Positions 1 through 6,970 are shown, numbered from the stretch's first letter. The stretch: 11,218 bases of DNA from JAENVT01 sp040005915 (GCA_040005915.1 JBDTYA010000279.1:1-11218); one strand, 5' to 3'. Program-made: numbers and translations. The notes: a model not told the origin generated them from the sequence alone.

Positions 1-12
1 CGAAACTGTCGT

Positions 13-765
13 ATGGCAATCAGCGGGATCGACGAGCCGGGGGTCGCCGGTGCATTCGCCGCGGTGCGCAGCGGTGATGTCGAGGGGCTGCGCAAGCTGC
101 TGCACGAGCACCCGGGGCTGGTCACGAAATCGTTCGGCTCCGAGCATGATCGCGCGCGCGGCATGGGCCGCACCCTGTTGCACGTCGCCACGGACTGGCC
201 GGGTCACTTCCCACGCGGTGTCGAAACCGTCACCGCATTGATCGACGCCGGTGCCGACGTCAATGCCAGGTTCAGCGGCCCGCACACCGAGACGCCGCTG
301 CACTGGGCCGCGAGCAGTGACGATGTCGGCGTGATCGACGCGTTGCTCGACGCCGGCGCCGACATCGAGGCGCGCGGCGCCGTGATCGGCGGTGGCACGG
401 CGATGGCCGACGCGACCGCCTTCGGTCAATGGTCGGCGGCCCGTCGATTGCTCGAGCGCGGCGCGACGACCAGTCGATGGGAAGCGTCGGCACTCGGGTT
501 GTTGGGCCGCGTCGAAGCTGGTTTCGCCGACGATCCACAGGCCTGGGTCGACGATGCAACCCCGTGCTTGTGGGGTGCTTGCCACGGTGGCCATCTCGAC
601 GTTGCCGAGTACCTCGTCGGCAGGGGTGCCGACCCGAACTGGATCGGTTGGGACGATCTCACCTCGCTCGATGTCGCCGAACGAGCCGGAGCCGCCGATG
701 TTGCGGCCTGGTTGCGAAAGATCGGCGCGAAATCGGCCGCCGAGCTCGGCGACCGTTTGCGCTGA
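13..765 (+). CDS. Ankyrin-repeat domain protein
   Basis: A 250-residue soluble protein built from ankyrin-type helix-turn-helix repeats. Clear repeat signatures are TLLHVATDW (about residues 54-62) with the following LIDAGADVNAR (76-86), TPLHWAASSDD (94-104) with LLDAGADIEAR (111-121), RRLLERGA (144-151), LWGACHGGHLDVAEYLVGRGADPN (186-209, seen in pieces) and SLDVAERAGAADVAAWL (218-234). There is no signal peptide or membrane segment, so it is probably cytosolic. Ankyrin repeats bind other proteins, but no partner can be read from the sequence and I assign no specific function. The ATG at 13 gives a sensible N-terminus. However, the frame is open to the window edge and no Shine-Dalgarno sequence is visible in the 12 bases available, so the true start could lie outside. 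The gene ends 39 bases before the lipid kinase gene on the same strand, so the two may be co-transcribed. Confidence 0.88.
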   Translation: MAISGIDEPGVAGAFAAVRSGDVEGLRKLLHEHPGLVTKSFGSEHDRARGMGRTLLHVATDWPGHFPRGVETVTALIDAGADVNARFSGPHTETPLHWAASSDDVGVIDALLDAGADIEARGAVIGGGTAMADATAFGQWSAARRLLERGATTSRWEASALGLLGRVEAGFADDPQAWVDDATPCLWGACHGGHLDVAEYLVGRGADPNWIGWDDLTSLDVAERAGAADVAAWLRKIGAKSAAELGDRLR

Positions 766-795
766 GCCTCGCTGGGGTACCCATCATCGGAACCC

Positions 796-800
796 GGAGG
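796..800 (+). promoter_or_regulatory. Shine-Dalgarno site of the lipid kinase gene
   Basis: GGAGG lies four bases before the ATG at 805. The spacing is slightly short, but the motif is perfect and supports that ATG as the start; no competing in-frame start nearby has a better site. Confidence 0.6.
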
Positions 801-804
801 ATCG

Positions 805-1680
805 ATGTCGACCGTTGCTGTGATCGCCAACACCCGCAAGATTGAGAAGAAGGACGCCCGACGCTTGCGAACGTCGCTCGCCGCGGCCGGCTTGACCGCG
901 CGATGGTACGAGGTCGAGAAGGGATCCGATTCGAAAGGCGCCGCCAAGAAGGCGTTGAAGCACAATGCGACGACCATCGTGGTGTGCGGCGGCGATGGCA
1001 GCGTGCGATCAGCGTCGGAGGCGATTGTCGGCACCGAGGCCGCGCTCGCTGTGGTGCCGAGCGGTACCGCAAACCTGTTCGCCTCGGGCCTCGAACTACC
1101 GACCGATATCGACGAGATCGTCGATGTGATCGTCCGTGGCGACCGGCGCAGCATCGATACAGCGACGTGCAACGGCCTGACGTTCAACGTGATGGCCGGC
1201 AGCGGATTCGACGTCGCGATGCTCAGCGAGGCCGAGGACGCCAAGGAGCGGATCGGCACCTTTGCGTATGTCGGCGCCGCCGTTCGCGAGAGCCGCAATC
1301 GCAAGATGTTCGACATCACGGTCGTCGTCGACGGCGAGGACTTCTACGAGGGCCCGGCCAGCTGCGTTTTGGTCGGCAACACCGGGTCGTTGAAGGGCGG
1401 GGTCGAGGCGTTCCCCGACGCGAGTTCGACCGACGGCCGGCTGCATGTGGCAGCAGTGACCGCCACAGGTATGCGGGAATGGGCCAACCTGATGCTGACG
1501 GCGGTTCTACGTAAGCAGCAGTGGTCCGGGCACTCCGAGATCGGTGTCGGCGAGACGATCACGGTCAAGTTCGACCGCAAGCGCCGCTTCGAACTGGACG
1601 GTGGTGTGAAGGGCAAGGCCAAGAAGCTCGAGTTCGAGATCCGGCCCCGGTCGCTCATCATCTGCGCGCCGGCCGACTAG
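805..1680 (+). CDS. Diacylglycerol kinase-family (DAGKc) lipid kinase
   Basis: A 291-residue soluble lipid kinase of the DAGK catalytic-domain family (the DgkB/YegS-like group), which phosphorylates lipid substrates such as diacylglycerol with ATP. The N-terminus VAVIANTRK (4-12) is the first beta strand. The nucleotide-binding signature GGDGS is at 62-66, and PSGTAN at 85-90 corresponds to the family's PxGTxN motif. A two-domain layout is seen, with the C-terminal beta-rich part carrying GGVEAFPDASSTDGRLHV (about 198-215), the usual xPxAxxxDGxL block that helps form the active site. Length is normal for bacterial members. The real substrate is uncertain: related proteins act on diacylglycerol, sphingoid bases or polyprenol-linked lipids. 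It converges with two PAP2 phosphatases across a 256-base gap, which might act in the opposite direction on lipid phosphates, but that link is only inferred from neighbourhood. Confidence 0.92.
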   Translation: MSTVAVIANTRKIEKKDARRLRTSLAAAGLTARWYEVEKGSDSKGAAKKALKHNATTIVVCGGDGSVRSASEAIVGTEAALAVVPSGTANLFASGLELPTDIDEIVDVIVRGDRRSIDTATCNGLTFNVMAGSGFDVAMLSEAEDAKERIGTFAYVGAAVRESRNRKMFDITVVVDGEDFYEGPASCVLVGNTGSLKGGVEAFPDASSTDGRLHVAAVTATGMREWANLMLTAVLRKQQWSGHSEIGVGETITVKFDRKRRFELDGGVKGKAKKLEFEIRPRSLIICAPAD

Positions 1681-1936
1681 GTCTCGCCGGTGGCTGCCGC
1701 GGCAGCTCCACGGGATTGGGCATCACGCGTCCTGAAGTGGCGTCGGCGACGCGACATCGGTGTCGCCGCGTCGCCCGTTCGGTGCAGACAGGTTGAACCG
1801 TCGCCACAATCCGTGTCGTGCGTGACCGTGAACGGCCTCGCCCTCGCCCGGGCGCTCCGCAAGTACCTGAGCTGGCGCAACCCCTCACACTCGCGACCCG
1901 AAACTCCTCGAGGGCCGAACGACGCTACCGGGCCAA
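1681..1936. other. Convergent intergenic region
   Basis: This is the 256-base gap between the convergent lipid kinase and PAP2 genes. Weak open frames exist on both strands but their products are Arg/Pro/Ala-rich with no recognisable domain, so I call no gene. The only notable structure is the hairpin at 1745-1775, listed separately. Confidence 0.6.
1745..1775. terminator. Candidate bidirectional terminator hairpin
   Basis: GGCGACGC (1745-1752) pairs perfectly with GCGTCGCC (1768-1775), and GACA (1753-1756) with TGTC (1761-1764), around a TCGG loop. The only defect is a three-base GCC bulge on the right arm, giving 12 GC-rich pairs. It lies 65 bases past the kinase stop and about 160 bases past the PAP2 stop. 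No T-run follows on either strand, so it would be a U-tract-less terminator if it works at all. Confidence 0.35.
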
Positions 1937-2842
1937 CTAGCTGAGGGTCGCCGTTCGGTCGGGGTTCGAACCCTGGGCCGGGGCTGTAGACGTTCCCTGC
2001 GGATGCTCCGACACGGGGTCGCCCAATCGCTGGGCCCGCCCTCCGAAGACTATTGCAACGATCGTGAACCATCCCCAACCGATCACCAGGCCGGCGATGA
2101 CATCGGTCAACCAGTGAACGCCGAGCAGAGCGCGGCTGGCCGCCACCGACACGGCGATGAGGGCGGCGACCGCCGCCAACAGCGCCCGAACACGACGCGA
2201 CTTGTCGCGACCCAGGATCAGCGCGGCAGCCATCCAGCATGCCGATGCCGCAACCGTGTGGCCAGAGGGGAACGAGTATCCGTGCGCGGCCACCAGGCGG
2301 AGCACCGAGGGTCGGTCTCTGCGGACGATGACCTTGAGAAGGTTGTTCAACGCAAGTTCGCCGACACCGATGACCGCTACGAACACGAACACTTCACGGC
2401 TCCGTCTACGAAAGAAGTCCACGCAGGCGGTGACCAGCAGAAGCAGGACGATCACCGGGGTGCTCCCGAGTTGTGTGATGAGCTTCATGGCATGTGCGGT
2501 CGAGGATGAGGCGTGCTTCGAGCCCCACTCGGCAATGGACTTGTCGGCCGAGGCGAACCCGGTGTGGCCATCGATCATGTCGAGAATCACTCCGACGAAG
2601 AGTGACACGAAGAAGAGCACCAACAAGCTCATCGTCAACAGGAAGCCGCCGGCCGTCTTGCGATCCATCCGTTGGTGGAGGAACCGCCTGAAGCGAGGGT
2701 GCCGGGAAAGCGACCGCCGAACGGCTTGCTCGGCTGCAGCAGGATCGACCGGATCTGCCGAGATCGTGCGTGACGCGGAGAGAGCGAAGGCCACGAGGGC
2801 GGCCACCACGCCGCACACCAGGATGACAATTGTGGGTTTCAT
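1937..2842 (-). CDS. PAP2-family membrane phosphatase (complete active site)
   Basis: A 301-residue integral membrane lipid phosphatase of the PAP2 (type 2 phosphatidic acid phosphatase) superfamily, whose members dephosphorylate phosphatidate, undecaprenyl diphosphate or related lipid phosphates. All three catalytic motifs are present: K170-x6-R177-P178, PSGH at 192-195 (His195 as general acid), and S236-R237-x5-H243-x3-D247 (His243 as nucleophile). There is an N-terminal hydrophobic segment (about 4-23), a charged stretch (30-63), and then five or so helices (about 65-90, 125-141, 150-170, 196-210, 217-235, 245-267). A hydrophilic Pro/Thr-rich tail follows. The start is nine bases after the stop of an upstream PAP2 gene on the same strand; no good ribosome site is visible, suggesting translational coupling. 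The exact substrate cannot be told from sequence. Confidence 0.9.
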   Translation of the reverse strand: MKPTIVILVCGVVAALVAFALSASRTISADPVDPAAAEQAVRRSLSRHPRFRRFLHQRMDRKTAGGFLLTMSLLVLFFVSLFVGVILDMIDGHTGFASADKSIAEWGSKHASSSTAHAMKLITQLGSTPVIVLLLLVTACVDFFRRRSREVFVFVAVIGVGELALNNLLKVIVRRDRPSVLRLVAAHGYSFPSGHTVAASACWMAAALILGRDKSRRVRALLAAVAALIAVSVAASRALLGVHWLTDVIAGLVIGWGWFTIVAIVFGGRAQRLGDPVSEHPQGTSTAPAQGSNPDRTATLS

Positions 2843-2851
2843 CAGCGTCGA

Positions 2852-3601
2852 CTAGGCCGGGGTGAGTTCGGACGAAGGCTCGGCGAGCCGATGATCATCG
2901 CGGTTGGTGCCGTCCAGCGGGAGGTGCAAGTCTTCTGCCGAACGGCGAATGACCAGCGCTGAAGCGAGCACCGAGGCCCCGCCCAGCAAAGCGCCGAAGA
3001 TCACGTCGGTCAAGAAGTGCATGCCGCGGTACAGCCGGGCCAACGCCACCAGCACCGGCAAGACGCCAGCGACGAACACGCCGATCGCCCTGATCCATCG
3101 GCGCCGGGTGTGCCAGAAGAGAACGATGACGATCGCCGAGTAGATGACGGCTGCCGCGGTGTGACCGGACGGATAGCTGGTCCCGACAGGGGAGGTGTCG
3201 AGCTTTTGAACGTCGGGGCGCGGGCGGCCGACCAGGGTCGTCACCGTGATGAAGGTCAGGGCTTCGAGGATCAGCGGGACGACGACCATCAGCGGTTCGA
3301 GCCATCGTTTCCACACGATCAACATGACCGTGGCCACGACTGCCGTCACGACGATCTTCACGACGGTGTCGGACAACATCGATCCGGCGAAGCTCAACGA
3401 GTTCCATCTCGGGGTGCGGTGTGCGACGAACCACCGCGAGATCGACTCGTCGGTACGGACGATTGCAGAGTGCTTCAGCGGGTGGGTCAACAACCACCCG
3501 ACCGAAAACCAGATCGCAGTGAATGCTGCGTAGATGCCGAGCAGGGTCAGTGCTTCGCGGCGTCTCACGACCCAGGTATCACGAAGGCGTAGAGATGACA
3601 T
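2852..3601 (-). CDS. PAP2-family membrane protein with altered first motif
   Basis: A 249-residue membrane protein of the PAP2 superfamily, the first of two tandem copies. Motif 2 is intact (PSGH, 144-147) and motif 3 retains R189-x5-H195-x3-D199 with Ala at the usual Ser (188). In motif 1 the R-P pair is present (GRPRP, 125-129), but the conserved Lys seven residues before the second Arg is Thr121. That Lys contacts the phosphate in characterised family members, so activity may be lowered or substrate choice changed. Hydrophobic helices are at about 16-38, 78-97, 102-122, 148-163, 171-190 and 197-217. It is only moderately similar to its neighbour, whose N-terminus is longer, so this is an old duplication or two separate families. 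The ATG start has no strong Shine-Dalgarno sequence. The gene lies downstream of a 474-base gap that probably holds its promoter. Confidence 0.88.
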   Translation of the reverse strand: MSSLRLRDTWVVRRREALTLLGIYAAFTAIWFSVGWLLTHPLKHSAIVRTDESISRWFVAHRTPRWNSLSFAGSMLSDTVVKIVVTAVVATVMLIVWKRWLEPLMVVVPLILEALTFITVTTLVGRPRPDVQKLDTSPVGTSYPSGHTAAAVIYSAIVIVLFWHTRRRWIRAIGVFVAGVLPVLVALARLYRGMHFLTDVIFGALLGGASVLASALVIRRSAEDLHLPLDGTNRDDHRLAEPSSELTPA

Positions 3602-4075
3602 CGGTCACGCGTACCCGATGCCTCGACGAGCCAAACGGGACGCTGTCGACTTTACCAACGCCTTACTTGGCGGGGAGAGACGAGGTGCCCTTTGGCGGCG
3701 AATGCGACCAGCGGCGGGATGAGCCGGTGGCGGGGCTGCTCCTCCGGCCGGTACTGCGGCACGTCTCCGAGACGTCGGCGACGATCTCGGTCGAGACCTG
3801 TCAGCGAATGCGCGGTCGAGCCGCGGGGTCGTTCAACGTACTTTCTGCGTCGCAGACATGGAGTACTTGTCTGCATTCGCCGGCTCCTTCGCCGCTCTAG
3901 TCGACTGCTCCGCAAGCACGGCATGCAGGCAGGTCGGGAGACCGCGCCGCCGGCGACCATTCGGCGCAGGCGGGTGGACTCCTCTTTCGTTCGCCGCCGA
4001 GATCGTGTTCGCCGGGATCCGATGGCCAGCCGAGTGCACAGGCCCGGCCACACGAACGAGCAGAGTGCGTGAGGC
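3602..4075. other. Long intergenic region, no gene seen
   Basis: This is the 474-base gap between the DUF1206 gene and the first PAP2 gene, both on the minus strand. Open frames crossing it give Arg/Ser/Pro-rich products without domains, and several run into the DUF1206 gene out of frame, so I call none. No tRNA cloverleaf, convincing terminator or clear sigma-70-type promoter was found by eye. Two short inverted repeats at 3761-3796 are the only structure. By position it should contain the end of the hydrogenase transcript and the promoter of the PAP2 pair. Confidence 0.6.
3761..3796. promoter_or_regulatory. Two adjacent short palindromes, possible operator
   Basis: ACGTCTC-C-GAGACGT (3761-3775) is a perfect 7-base inverted repeat around one base. 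Ten bases on, TCTCG-GT-CGAGA (3785-3796) shares the TCTC/GAGA core. They lie about 160-195 bases upstream of the PAP2 start at 3601 on the minus strand. A regulator site is possible but unproven; chance occurrence in GC-rich DNA is not excluded. Confidence 0.2.
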
Positions 4076-4951
4076 CTACGGTGCCTCGAGGCGCCGATGC
4101 GTGAAGGTAGACAGGCAGAAGAGACCGTACGCGGCGAACCCGATGCCGACCACGACGACAACGAAAACACCCCACGAGTGAGTCGCGACGCGGCGCAACG
4201 CCCCATCGAGACCAGTGGCCTGATTGACGTCGTAGGTCATCGCCGATCGCAGGAGGAAGAAGCCCACGAGGCTGAACCCGATGCCACGGCCGACCTCGCC
4301 GACCCGGCCGAGGCGCTCTGTCCACTTGGCTCGATCGCCGTTGATCCCCGACATGTCGAGCTCGTCTTCGACGTCGGCCTTCAGGCCCTTGGAGATCCTG
4401 TACAGACCGACGGCGATCACGATGACACCGGCTACCCCGATGATGACCCGGCCGAATGTGTGCGACATGAAGCTGGCCGAGATGTCCGTGACCTTGCTGT
4501 TGCCGTTCGGCGTCTTGCCGGTGTGGCGGGCCAGCCCGATCGCACTCGCCGCGAATGTGATGTACATCACGGCACTGGCGATGTAGCCGATGCGGTGAGC
4601 GATCGCCTTGGCGTCCTTCCCACCTGGAAGGAAAGCCGACACGAGCCGCCACGCCGCGTAGAGCAGCATGCCGACGGCGAGCAGCCAGAGGAGAAGCGTG
4701 CCGCCACCCGACCCGGCCACGGTTTTGATCGCACCGACCGGGCTGGCCTCTTGATCACCGGTTGCCGAAGGGCCGCTCGTCCGACCCGACGCCTTCACCG
4801 CGACAGCAAGTGCGAGATAGCCGGCGATCACATAGACGACACCCTTGGCGAACCACCCGATACGCCCGATCTTGACCAGGCCTGGATGTTCGGCCGCAAG
4901 GTTGCCGACAGGGTTGTGAATCGAATCAACGTGGTGACGCACAGAGGGCAT
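4076..4951 (-). CDS. DUF1206 six-helix membrane protein
   Basis: A 291-residue integral membrane protein recognised as the DUF1206 family, which consists of three tandem two-helix units. The repeat pattern is visible as three copies of a 'G(R/Y)xG(x)…KG/SA…Y' entry followed by a hydrophobic pair: IGRIGWFAKGVVYVIAGYLA (28-47) with 84-104, HRIGYIASAVMYITFAA (119-135) with 166-184, and LGRVGEVGRGIGFSLVGFFL (214-233) with 258-282. Loops between units are polar. The family is common in Actinobacteria and its function is unknown; I do not infer one. It starts 28 bases after hypD on the same strand, so it may be the last gene of the hydrogenase operon, but the longer gap and lack of a clear ribosome site leave room for an independent unit. 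Confidence 0.85.
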   Translation of the reverse strand: MPSVRHHVDSIHNPVGNLAAEHPGLVKIGRIGWFAKGVVYVIAGYLALAVAVKASGRTSGPSATGDQEASPVGAIKTVAGSGGGTLLLWLLAVGMLLYAAWRLVSAFLPGGKDAKAIAHRIGYIASAVMYITFAASAIGLARHTGKTPNGNSKVTDISASFMSHTFGRVIIGVAGVIVIAVGLYRISKGLKADVEDELDMSGINGDRAKWTERLGRVGEVGRGIGFSLVGFFLLRSAMTYDVNQATGLDGALRRVATHSWGVFVVVVVGIGFAAYGLFCLSTFTHRRLEAP

Positions 4952-4979
4952 GGCCTGGTGTTCCCGAACGACTTGGAGG

Positions 4980-6113
4980 TCAAACGCCTCGTGAACGACC
5001 CAGCGTCACGGCGGCCTCGCGGTGCAGCCGCCCGAAGTTGTAGTACGCCGCGCACGCTCCCTCCGACGACACCATGCATGTGCCGATCGGTGTTTCCGGT
5101 GTGCACGCGGTGCCGAACACCTTGCACTCCCACGGTTTGATGACGCCCTTCAACACCTCGCCGCACTGGCAGGCCTTCGGGTCTGCGACACGAACGCCGG
5201 GTACCTCGTACTTCAACTCGGCGTCCCACTTGGCGAACTCGGGCCGCAGTCGTAGCGCGCTCTGCGAGATGAACCCGAGACCGCGCCACTCGAAGTGCGG
5301 TCGCAACTCGAACACCTCGGCGAGGATCTGCAGCGCGCGCGGGTTGCCCTCGTCGCGCACGACTCGCGCGTACTGGTTCTCGATCTCGCAGCGACCCTCG
5401 CGGATTTGCATCAACAGCATCACGATCGCCTGCAGGATGTCGAGCGGCTCGAAGCCGGCGGTCACCAACGGCTTACCGTACTTCTCGGACACGAATCGAT
5501 ATGGGCGGTTGCCGACGACGGTCGAGACGTGGCCGGGCCCCAGGAATCCGTCGAGCCGTAGGTCGGGTGACTCGAGGATCGCCTTGATCGGTGGCACGAT
5601 CGTGACGTGGTTCGAGAAGACATGGAAGTTGGTCACGTCGAGTTCGCGGGCCCGTAGCAACGTGACCGCAGTGGACGGCGCCGTTGTCTCGAAGCCGACT
5701 GCGAAGAACACGACCGCGCGGTCGGGGTTGTCGACGGCGATCTGCAGCGCGTCGAGTGGGGAGTAGACGAAACGCACGTCGGCCCCACGGGCCTTGGCAC
5801 CCAACAGGTTGCCCTTGCTGCCGGGCACGCGCATCATGTCGCCGAAGGACGTGAAGATCACGCCAGGTGTCTCGGCGATGGCGATGGCATCGTCGACGCG
5901 TCCCATCGGGATCACACAGACCGGGCACCCGGGGCCGTGCACCAGCTCGACGTTCTCCGGCAGTACGTGCTCGATGCCGTGGCGGTAGATCGTGTGGGTG
6001 TGCCCGCCGCAGACCTCCATGAATTTGAAGTGGTCGTGGCCGGCAAGTTCGGTGATGGTGGCGACCAGGGCCCGGGCCGCCACCGGATCGCGGTATTCGT
6101 CGACGAACTTCAT
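4980..6113 (-). CDS. hypD: HypD, [NiFe]-hydrogenase cofactor assembly scaffold
   Basis: A 377-residue cytosolic iron-sulfur protein that, with HypC, forms the scaffold on which the Fe(CN)2CO group of [NiFe]-hydrogenases is built before transfer to the large subunit. Family motifs are all present: the MEVCGGHTH block with Cys35 (32-40), GPGCPVC with Cys63 and Cys66 (60-66), FFAVGFETTAPST (136-148) and GPGHVSTVVG (192-201). The C-terminal cysteine region has C315, C317, C330, C337, C346 and C354, including FGTAC and GTCMVSSEGAC, which ligate the [4Fe-4S] cluster and provide redox thiols. Length matches the family. The ATG at 6113 starts at the conserved MKFVDEYRDP and follows the hypC stop by seven bases; an in-frame extension back to 6197 is repeat-derived and rejected. 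hypE, hypF, hypA and hypB do not follow and must be elsewhere. Confidence 0.97.
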   Translation of the reverse strand: MKFVDEYRDPVAARALVATITELAGHDHFKFMEVCGGHTHTIYRHGIEHVLPENVELVHGPGCPVCVIPMGRVDDAIAIAETPGVIFTSFGDMMRVPGSKGNLLGAKARGADVRFVYSPLDALQIAVDNPDRAVVFFAVGFETTAPSTAVTLLRARELDVTNFHVFSNHVTIVPPIKAILESPDLRLDGFLGPGHVSTVVGNRPYRFVSEKYGKPLVTAGFEPLDILQAIVMLLMQIREGRCEIENQYARVVRDEGNPRALQILAEVFELRPHFEWRGLGFISQSALRLRPEFAKWDAELKYEVPGVRVADPKACQCGEVLKGVIKPWECKVFGTACTPETPIGTCMVSSEGACAAYYNFGRLHREAAVTLGRSRGV

Positions 6114-6120
6114 CGACCCG

Positions 6121-6453
6121 TCACCCGCCCGGCACGGTCGTGGCAGGGACGGTCGTGGCAGGCACGGTCGTGGCAGCGATGGTCGTCGAGGGCGCATTCA
6201 TCAAGGCTTCGACTTCGTCGGTGAACATCTCGCCCATCATCTGCAACGAAGCGAGTGCCAGCCGGGCCTCTTCCTCGTCGATCTTCGACATCGCAAAGCC
6301 GACGTGTATCAGCACCCAGTCGCCGGGAACGAGGTGCTCGTCCTCGAGGAGGCCGATGTTGATCATCCGCCCCACTCCGCTGACGTCGACCTTGGCGAGG
6401 TGCTCGTACTGGGGATGCATCTCAACGATTTGACCCGGAATTCCGAGGCACAT
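6121..6453 (-). CDS. hypC: HypC, hydrogenase maturation chaperone with Thr/Pro tail
   Basis: A 110-residue HypC/HupF/HybG chaperone. It starts MCLGIPGQIV; after Met removal Cys2 is the residue that binds the iron precursor and the immature large subunit, working with HypD, encoded next. The core covers residues 1-86, with the usual VDVSGVGRMINIGLL (22-36) and VPGDWVLIHVGFAMSKIDEEEA (42-63, in pieces) blocks. Residues 87-110 are an extra tail made of ATTVP repeats and encoded by 15-base tandem DNA repeats. Ordinary HypC proteins of about 75-95 residues lack this. A strong AAGGAG lies seven bases before the ATG, inside the end of the YceI gene, whose stop precedes the start by one base. Confidence 0.96.
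   Translation of the reverse strand: MCLGIPGQIVEMHPQYEHLAKVDVSGVGRMINIGLLEDEHLVPGDWVLIHVGFAMSKIDEEEARLALASLQMMGEMFTDEVEALMNAPSTTIAATTVPATTVPATTVPGG
6131..6190. repeat. 15-base tandem repeat in the 3' end of hypC
   Basis: Three near-identical 15-base units (6131-6145, 6146-6160, 6161-6175; plus-strand unit GGCACGGTCGTGGCA, the second with one C-to-G change) are followed by a degenerate fourth (6176-6190). Because the unit is a multiple of three the hypC frame stays open, and each unit adds ATTVP to the tail. Such short arrays are prone to slippage, so copy number probably varies between strains. Confidence 0.9.
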
Positions 6454-6454
6454 A

Positions 6455-6964
6455 TCAGCTCTCCTTCTCGGCGACGATCTCGACCCTCACGGTCACCTCG
6501 GGTTGCACTTTGAACATCAGGATCCGCGGCGGCTCCATCCCGAAGTCGCGGATGTCGAACACCGAGACGCCGGTCATGCTCACGCTGTTGTCACCGGACG
6601 AGGCGACCCCCATCTCGTCCTCGTAGGCGCGGGTGACACCTCGGAACGTCAGGTCGCCGCCGACGGTGTAACGCGCCGGATCCTTCGTCTGCTTCATCAC
6701 CTTGAGATCACCCGTGATCGTCGGATAGCGGCGGGCGTCGATCCTCCTGTGCATCTCGCGGTCTTCGAGACCGTTTCCCGATGTGAGGTTCTCGACGGGG
6801 AACTCGATGTGGCCGAGCGCCTGATCGACGTCGACCGCGCCGTCGCTGATGTCGAGCTCGAGCCACCCCTCGAGACCTGCGGCCTCGGTGTGGATCGGAT
6901 GCACGTTCGAACGAGCCTCGACCCACACCTTGGACCGAGTGGGCATGATCACGTAACGGGTCAC
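6455..6964 (-). CDS. YceI-like lipocalin-fold protein, no signal peptide
   Basis: A 169-residue protein resembling the YceI family, eight-stranded beta-barrels whose characterised members bind isoprenoid chains such as polyprenyl quinones. Visible family features are the opening RYVIMPTRSKVWVEARS (3-19), the central FPVENLTSGNGLEDREMHRRIDARRYPTITGDL region (about 55-87, the equivalent of the lEnR…LrsxdffdaxxyPtitF block), GGDLTFRGVTR (102-112) and a closing strand VQPEVTVRVEIVAEK. Most YceI proteins carry an export signal; this one does not, so it should be cytosolic. The GTG start at 6964, six bases after the preceding stop, is chosen because it keeps the first strand; an ATG at 6946 would cut into it. 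It sits between the microprotein and hypC, in one operon with them. A role in quinone or lipid handling for the hydrogenase is speculation. Confidence 0.8.
   Translation of the reverse strand: MTRYVIMPTRSKVWVEARSNVHPIHTEAAGLEGWLELDISDGAVDVDQALGHIEFPVENLTSGNGLEDREMHRRIDARRYPTITGDLKVMKQTKDPARYTVGGDLTFRGVTRAYEDEMGVASSGDNSVSMTGVSVFDIRDFGMEPPRILMFKVQPEVTVRVEIVAEKES
6461..6466 (-). promoter_or_regulatory. Shine-Dalgarno site of hypC
   Basis: AAGGAG on the minus strand, seven bases before the hypC ATG at 6453, embedded in the last codons of the YceI-like gene. It is one of the two best ribosome sites in the operon. Confidence 0.65.
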
Positions 6965-6970
6965 GAACGA

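Noticed and set aside
426..1319. Minus-strand open frame (297 residues) opposite the ankyrin and lipid kinase genes
   Set aside because: It is antisense to two genes with clear domains, with a Ser/Arg/Ala-rich product lacking any motif.
1963..1972. GGTTCGAACC, like a tRNA T-loop
   Set aside because: The T-stem would have only about three pairs and no acceptor, D or anticodon arm could be fitted around it. It lies in the coding end of the PAP2 gene, where it encodes part of GSNPDR.
3652..4206. Open frames in and across the 3602-4075 gap on both strands
   Set aside because: Products are Arg/Ser/Pro-rich, lack domains or good ribosome sites, and several run out of frame into the DUF1206 gene.
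6114..6197. In-frame N-terminal extension of hypD beginning at 6197
   Set aside because: It is an Arg/Pro repeat read out of frame from the hypC tail repeats. The HypD family starts at MKFVDEYRDP.
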